Of a stretch of DNA of 16,418 nt, positions 13,551 to 16,418 are shown piece after piece; position 1 is the stretch's first letter, and each line of letters begins with the position of its first letter. The notes under the pieces are model-generated. The model was not told the origin of the DNA, did no database searches, and saw only the letters and a program-made list of their open reading frames with translations. Where the stretch lies: positions 1 through 16,418 of the forward strand of contig JAITHM010000039.1 in the NCBI GenBank assembly GCA_031279965.1, given 5' to 3'. The position numbers were made by a program, and so were the translations under genes. This stretch comes from Spirochaetaceae bacterium. Lineage in GTDB: Bacteria > Spirochaetota > Spirochaetia > Treponematales > Breznakiellaceae.

Positions 13551-14609
13551 ATGATGATGCAGGAAAATGATGCTGCCGGAACTCTGGCGGAAGATATTAT
13601 ACGAGCCAAAGTCTTGCTTGATACTTACAAATTTGAGATGGCAAAGCGTATTGTTGGGCAAGATGAAATGGTCGAAGGTTTGCTTACCGCGCTTCTTGCC
13701 GGAGGGCATTGTCTTTTGGAGGGGGCGCCTGGCCTTGCCAAAACTCTTGCTGTAAAGACCCTTGCTGCCATTACCGGGCTTGAGTTCAAACGGATTCAGT
13801 TTACCCCTGATCTTCTCCCGGCAGATTTGACGGGTACGCTGGTCTGGGAACAGAATACCAACAGTTTTAGAATACGCAAAGGGCCGGTATTTGCTAACAT
13901 TATTTTGGCTGACGAGATAAACCGTGCGCCGGCGAAGGTTCAATCAGCATTACTTGAAGCTATGGAAGAAGGGCAGGTTACGATCGGCGACAGTTCGCTG
14001 CCGCTGCCCAGTGAATTCTTTGTGCTTGCAACACAAAACCCCATTGAACATGAAGGAACGTATCCGCTGCCAGAAGCTCAGCTTGACCGCTTCTTACTAA
14101 AGTTGATCGTGCGTTATCCAACTGCCGATGAAGAATTGCGTATTCTTAAAATGAATGTGGGCATTTTTGCGCAGAATAGGCAGCCTGAACAAAAGCCGGT
14201 TGAAGTGCTTAAACAAACAACGCTGGAACAACTCAGACGGCTTGCCGCATCAATCCATGTTGATGAAACAATTGAACGTTATATGGTTGCCATTGTCGAA
14301 GCAACACGGCCTGTGATGATAAATGCGGGAACCTTCAAGCTTGAAGGCGCGACGCTTAAAGCAGGAAAAGAAAATATTTACCGTTATATCTCGTATGGAG
14401 CATCGCCCCGTGCGGCACTTGCCCTGCATCGTGCGGCAAGAATCGCCGCATTGTTCGCGGGAAACACCTTTGTTAAACCGGAAGATGTAAAGAAATCAGC
14501 TATTCCGGTACTGCGGCACCGGATTGTTCTTTCGTATGAAGCGGAAGCCGCGGCGCTTGATGCGGATACCATCATCTCCCGGATCCTTGCATTTGTGCCT
14601 GTGCCGTAG
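13551..14609 (+). CDS. MoxR-family AAA+ ATPase
   Basis: A 352-residue cytoplasmic ATPase of the MoxR (AAA_3) family; these act as chaperone-like factors for partners that often carry VWA or DUF58 domains. Walker A is GAPGLAKT (58-65), Walker B ILADEINRAP (118-127), sensor 1 region ATQNPIEHEGTYPLPEAQLDRF (160-181) with the LDRF arginine, and a C-terminal AAA lid (YGASPRAALALHRAARIAAL). The start is uncertain between three consecutive ATGs; 13557 would fit a leaderless transcript and no Shine-Dalgarno supports any of them. Downstream come a membrane protein and a lipoprotein gene in the same direction. The usual DUF58 and VWA partners are not in the window, though a further gene begins at 16340. 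Confidence 0.93.
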   Translation: MMMQENDAAGTLAEDIIRAKVLLDTYKFEMAKRIVGQDEMVEGLLTALLAGGHCLLEGAPGLAKTLAVKTLAAITGLEFKRIQFTPDLLPADLTGTLVWEQNTNSFRIRKGPVFANIILADEINRAPAKVQSALLEAMEEGQVTIGDSSLPLPSEFFVLATQNPIEHEGTYPLPEAQLDRFLLKLIVRYPTADEELRILKMNVGIFAQNRQPEQKPVEVLKQTTLEQLRRLAASIHVDETIERYMVAIVEATRPVMINAGTFKLEGATLKAGKENIYRYISYGASPRAALALHRAARIAALFAGNTFVKPEDVKKSAIPVLRHRIVLSYEAEAAALDADTIISRILAFVPVP

Positions 14610-14634
14610 CAAATTGTAGTTGGGGGGCAAGGAT

Positions 14635-15054
14635 ATGGGACTACATGAGCAAATTGATGAGCTTCGTGATATACTTCGTGTGCTTAGCGCACGATCCAAG
14701 CGGCAGCTTACGGAATTCTTCGCTCAAAAACATATTCGTAGGATTGTTACGGGTATCAGTGTGCTTACCGCCTTGACGGTTCTGCTGACAATTTTTGTTA
14801 CGATATTAAGTACTCAGAAAAAGAAGAAACCTGCTGTTGATGTTTTTCAGGCTGAAAAAATCACCACGGAAGATCTTTTTTTGCCTAGCGAGCCTGATTT
14901 TTTACCGGAAGTACTACTTGAGCAAAAAAAGAAGGACACATGGACGGCAGAAGATGCTGATCCATTTTGGACAGATCCGGCAGAATTGGGCGAAAAAGTC
15001 TGGTTGGAGAAGGTCAACACAATCCTTGACAAGCTTTTGGAGCGTGTTCCATGA
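14635..15054 (+). CDS. Small single-span membrane protein of unknown function
   Basis: A 139-residue protein I do not recognise. A charged cytoplasmic N-terminus (residues 1-36, possibly helical or coiled) is followed by one membrane span at about 37-60 and a KKKK stretch. The rest is an acidic, lysine-rich tail of about 75 residues (AEKITTEDLFLPSEPDFLPE..., WLEKVNTILDKLLERVP). The Lys-rich patch after the span leaves the topology uncertain. ATG 14635 is preferred over a TTG at 14620; a G-run at 14622-14627 lies seven bases upstream. It starts 25 bases after moxR and its stop overlaps the next start as ATGA, so the three are probably one operon. It could be a scaffold linking MoxR to the envelope; that is inference. 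Confidence 0.8.
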   Translation: MGLHEQIDELRDILRVLSARSKRQLTEFFAQKHIRRIVTGISVLTALTVLLTIFVTILSTQKKKKPAVDVFQAEKITTEDLFLPSEPDFLPEVLLEQKKKDTWTAEDADPFWTDPAELGEKVWLEKVNTILDKLLERVP

Positions 15055-16295
15055 AGTGCATTGCCGTCTTTACTCTAGGAATCATGCTTGCTTCATGCAG
15101 CAGTACCGGCGGCCTGATTCCCAAAACAATACCTGCAGTGCCGTCCCCGCCGCCACCCGCACCTGTTCCGCAAGAAAAGCCTACTGTTGTTGCGCGAGTG
15201 GAAGAATTTACAGAAAAACTGGAAATTCCTGCAGATTTTGTTGCCATGGAACCTGATTTCTCGTTGCCCCCTCCGCCTGAACCGCCGCCCCTTGCCGCCG
15301 TGCCGGAACCTGCTCCCTCAAAACCGTTGCCGCCTGCGCCCCCTCCGCCTCCCGTGCCGCCATCACCATCACCGCCTGCACCTTCTCCTGCACCACCACC
15401 GCCGCCACCACCGCCACCACCACCGCCGCCCAAAACAGTGCGGCCTGCAGAACCGGTTTCACCACCTTTTGTACCGGCAGAGCCTGTTGTCCAGGCGGCA
15501 CCTTCATTGCCGGCGCGTCCTCAGCCGCTAGAAACGGCTACACGGCCGCGGAACTCTGTTTCACGCTCAATTCGAGCATTTACCGGACAGATTGTTGAAG
15601 TGCCTTTCCGGGGTGCAGGCTGGGTCTATCTTGGCGAACAGGAATCGCAGCGCGGGGCCGCCTACGATTCGCGGCGTATGGACACCGAGGGGCAAACGTT
15701 TCTGTTTCGCATTACCACGCCGGGAACGTACCGGCTTAACTTTAATAAGCAGGATTTTGTCAACAACATGAATTTGAATGACACTGTTGAGATCATCGCT
15801 GTGGAGAACCAAGGTGGTATTCAACAATCGCATACCGGCAGCCAATCCCGTGTTATTGCTGAACCACGATGGCCGCCTACACGAAATGATTTATCGTCCA
15901 TCGCACAGATTTTTGATAACCAGCCTGAAGTCGCCAGTACTGAACAAGAAATTCCAGTAGCGGCCTCCTCTCCGGCCAGCACGGAAGAAGCCGCACTTGT
16001 GGCGCGTGCTCAGCCTGCCGACTACCTTACTGAAGCCCGCTCTGGATTTACTGCGGGGAAATTCCCCCAAACAGTGAGTGCGCTTGACCGTTTCCGTGAA
16101 GATAATCCAGCGCTTACCGACGAGGCGTGGTGGCTTTATGGGCAGAGTTTTGAGTCAAACAGTGAAGTCCGCGACATAAAAGCTGCTGTAGATGCCTACC
16201 GGCATATCGTTGAAGATTTCCCTCAGAGCAGCTACTACGACAAAGCCCGCGGCAGAATTGCCTATCTTAACCGCTTCTTTTTTAATATCCGTTAG
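15051..16295 (+). CDS. Proline-rich lipoprotein with C-terminal TPR-like tail
   Basis: A 414-residue exported lipoprotein. The lipobox LASC puts the lipid on Cys16. Residues about 24-150 form a long proline-rich linker with runs such as PPPPA, PPPPEPPP and a run of 13 Pro at 115-127. Residues about 170-255 look like a small beta-rich domain (FTGQIVEVPFRGAGWVYLGE, TFLFRITTPGTYRLNF). Residues about 323-414 contain TPR-like helices (ADYLTEARSGFTAGKFPQTV, AWWLYGQSFESN, AVDAYRHIVEDFPQSSYYDKARGRIAYL) recalling YbgF/BamD-type tails. The ATG overlaps the upstream stop (ATGA). The linker could span the periplasm or peptidoglycan, like TonB-type linkers. Function unknown; long Pro runs would need elongation factor P. 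Confidence 0.85.
   Translation: MKCIAVFTLGIMLASCSSTGGLIPKTIPAVPSPPPPAPVPQEKPTVVARVEEFTEKLEIPADFVAMEPDFSLPPPPEPPPLAAVPEPAPSKPLPPAPPPPPVPPSPSPPAPSPAPPPPPPPPPPPPPKTVRPAEPVSPPFVPAEPVVQAAPSLPARPQPLETATRPRNSVSRSIRAFTGQIVEVPFRGAGWVYLGEQESQRGAAYDSRRMDTEGQTFLFRITTPGTYRLNFNKQDFVNNMNLNDTVEIIAVENQGGIQQSHTGSQSRVIAEPRWPPTRNDLSSIAQIFDNQPEVASTEQEIPVAASSPASTEEAALVARAQPADYLTEARSGFTAGKFPQTVSALDRFREDNPALTDEAWWLYGQSFESNSEVRDIKAAVDAYRHIVEDFPQSSYYDKARGRIAYLNRFFFNIR
15393..15431 (+). repeat. CCN trinucleotide run encoding 13 prolines
   Basis: Thirteen CCA/CCG/CCC codons in a row within a wider Pro-rich region (about 15135-15500). Changes in repeat number would keep the frame and alter linker length. Confidence 0.8.
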
Positions 16296-16303
16296 CCGTC
16301 TGC

Positions 16304-16332
16304 TTGACAGGCTGCGCAGGTTGTGGTATATT
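16304..16332 (+). promoter_or_regulatory. Near-consensus promoter with extended -10 before the last gene
   Basis: TTGACA (16304-16309), a 17-base spacer, TATATT (16327-16332) preceded by TGG. The ATG at 16340 begins eight bases after the -10, where transcription should start. Confidence 0.75.
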
Positions 16333-16339
16333 GCAAGCT

Positions 16340-16418
16340 ATGGGGACAAGAAACCGTTTGTCAGCACAGATTCTAACGCCGCGGCTCAAGGCGGCCGCCG
16401 CAGGCTTTACCGCAGGCC
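16340..16418 (+). CDS. Start of an unidentified gene, cut by the window edge
   Basis: ATG 16340 opens a frame that stays open to the window end (26 codons, beginning MGTRNRLSAQILTPRLKAAA). There is no Shine-Dalgarno, but a near-consensus promoter ends eight bases before the ATG, pointing to a leaderless message. The fragment is too short to identify. Its position after the MoxR cluster makes an envelope-related partner possible but unproven. Confidence 0.5.
   Translation, partial: MGTRNRLSAQILTPRLKAAAAGFTAG

Noticed and set aside
15014..15433. Minus-strand ORF encoding a glycine-rich protein
   Set aside because: It is the complement of the proline codons of the real lipoprotein gene and has no ribosome site or signal.

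Overview
The window looks like a piece of a free-living or gut-associated spirochaete chromosome, most likely Treponema and of the kind found in termite or animal guts. This is an inference from several things: a short archaeal/eukaryal-type phenylalanyl-tRNA synthetase beta chain (a known spirochaete trait), many lipoproteins with relaxed spirochaete-style lipoboxes, BspA-type leucine-rich repeats, InlB-type repeats, and moderate GC content. No rRNA, tRNA, CRISPR array, transposase or integrase was seen.

Region 1 (1-4448) is accessory and surface-related. A lipoprotein with photosystem/BNR-like 'WSTDGG' repeats runs leftward off the window. Divergent to it is an 876-residue modular lipoprotein (833-3463). 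That gene carries a run of 16 C in its 5' coding part, placed before the lipoprotein signal so that one C more or less gives a stop within a few codons. Its far 3' end encodes a DUF6273/C-type-lectin-like tail with a dense run of NNY codons, as in adenine-mutagenised variable regions of diversity-generating retroelements (DGRs). A long inverted repeat follows the stop codon. No reverse transcriptase or template repeat is in the window. A BspA-like LRR protein with its own promoter follows.

Region 2 (4521-7887) is housekeeping: pheT and a PutP-type sodium/proline symporter on the + strand.

Region 3 (7876-11636) is on the minus strand. Read in transcription order it holds an LdhA-type D-lactate dehydrogenase, then a tight psd-pssA-ldh2 operon. 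The psd and pssA genes make phosphatidylethanolamine, and they are followed by an NAD(P)H-dependent malate/lactate-type 2-oxoacid reductase. The operon runs head-on into putP, and the two last genes overlap by 12 bp. Psd has Ser-Ser where the family normally has the self-cleaving Gly-Ser.

Region 4 (11749-13475) is a cellobiose/lactose-family PTS operon encoding IIB and IIC but no IIA. It diverges from the D-lactate dehydrogenase gene and ends in a clear stem-loop. Region 5 (13520-16418) is an envelope-related cluster: a MoxR AAA+ ATPase, a small single-span membrane protein and a proline-rich lipoprotein with a TPR-like tail, the last two coupled by an ATGA overlap. The start of a further gene is cut by the window edge. 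Several + strand genes have sigma70-like promoters, three of them so close to the start codon that the messages may be leaderless.
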